The notes below the pieces were generated by a model. It was given only the letters and a program-made list of their open reading frames with translations. It ran no database searches and was not told the DNA's origin. Both the position numbers and the translations under genes were made by a program. This document shows, piece after piece, positions 63,796-64,000 of a stretch of DNA of 64,000 nucleotides (position 1 is its first letter; every line of letters starts with the position of its first letter). The stretch spans positions 1,674,001-1,738,000 of the forward strand of contig NC_088867.1 in assembly GCF_032884065.1 (NCBI RefSeq), given 5' to 3'. The DNA is from Artemia franciscana (taxonomy: Eukaryota; Arthropoda; Branchiopoda; Anostraca; Artemiidae).

Positions 63796-64000
63796 CAGCA
63801 CCAATCCACCTAAGACCAACACAGCTACAAACGCTCCTCCTCAATCCCAATCTATTCAAAACCTCTCTCTTTACACCCTCCCAAGAAGTTCCCATTTCCG
63901 TGAAATATTACGTTACGACATCCTTCCACACCATTCCGGGAGGACCCACTTTTTGTTTAAATGATGTGAATTCTATTAAAACTAAATATATCTATTCCCG
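63796..64000 (-). mobile_element. LINE 3' end, cut by the window edge
   Basis: The minus-strand wording around AGCTGTGTTGGTCTTAGGTG matches the SCVGLR.LG C-terminal coding end seen at 50.8 and 11.2 kb. TTGGGAGGGTGTAAAGAGAG follows as in the 50.8-kb copy. Continues past 64000 or is truncated. Confidence 0.6.

Overview
This window looks like non-coding-rich, AT-rich nuclear DNA from an animal, most likely an arthropod. The coding signal is a set of short, intron-split exons with GT-AG borders. Four start exons have a TATA box followed 28-30 bases later by TCAGT, which is the arthropod initiator. Non-LTR retrotransposons, Helitrons, tRNA-derived SINEs and long (TA)n tracts fill the rest. A branchiopod crustacean such as a brine shrimp is my guess from the look of the repeats; the sequence alone does not prove it. 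There are no intact rRNA or tRNA genes, no operons and no bacterial features.

Host genes. I can support a loose cluster of five small genes for secreted precursors. Gene D (+, 5' end outside the window) has exons at 725-790, 1876-1941 and 7810-7868. Gene A-minus (-, 25395 to 11810) and gene A-plus (+, 47732 to 52575) are clear paralogues. Each has four exons, a signal-peptide exon of exactly 49 nt, a charged exon with a dibasic RRQA site, a short GGF..FARP exon, and a last exon encoding pentapeptide repeats of the type G-F/L-G-Q-x. Gene C (-, 34859 to 29561) has a paralogous 49-nt signal-peptide exon but different later exons, and at least one exon is not resolved. Gene B (+, from 57849) has a signal-peptide exon and an acidic second exon and probably continues past 64000. 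Nearly every junction is phase 1. Genes A-minus, A-plus and C also share a TGCC-N5-GGC/TCA motif about 140-160 bases upstream of the predicted start site, so they probably arose by duplication with their promoters and may be expressed together. Their function is unknown.

Mobile DNA. The commonest element is an uncoded repeat of about 1.7 kb (here called F1). Its left end is a hairpin, its right end is a large foldback, and both ends carry the 13-bp sequence AGTAAGGAGCGAC in inverted orientation. Near-complete copies lie at 12250-13955, 16269-18006, 32429-34172, 35944-39444 (split by a Helitron), 44622-46342 and 58122-59850, with many fragments. Three Helitron copies lie at 22410-23718 (-), 36549-38484 (-) and 49754-50708 (+), recognised from TC/CTAG ends, terminal hairpins and remnants of the Pif1-type helicase. 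A diverged Helitron ORF1 relative lies at 54615-55346. Degraded LINE pieces occur near 2.3-4.1, 11.2, 18.4-19.2, 19.3-21.8, 28.8-29.3, 50.8 and 63.8 kb.

Most unusual signals. A palindromic repeat at 7283-7539 carries two divergent copies of a hammerhead-ribozyme-like core, with degraded relatives at 56459-56505 and 49590-49640; such ribozymes are known from Penelope-like retroelements. Other points of note are the shared promoter of the secreted-protein cluster, the equal-length duplicated exons of gene D, F1 foldback arms that match each other within a copy but differ between copies, and a snap-back junction shared by two Helitron copies.
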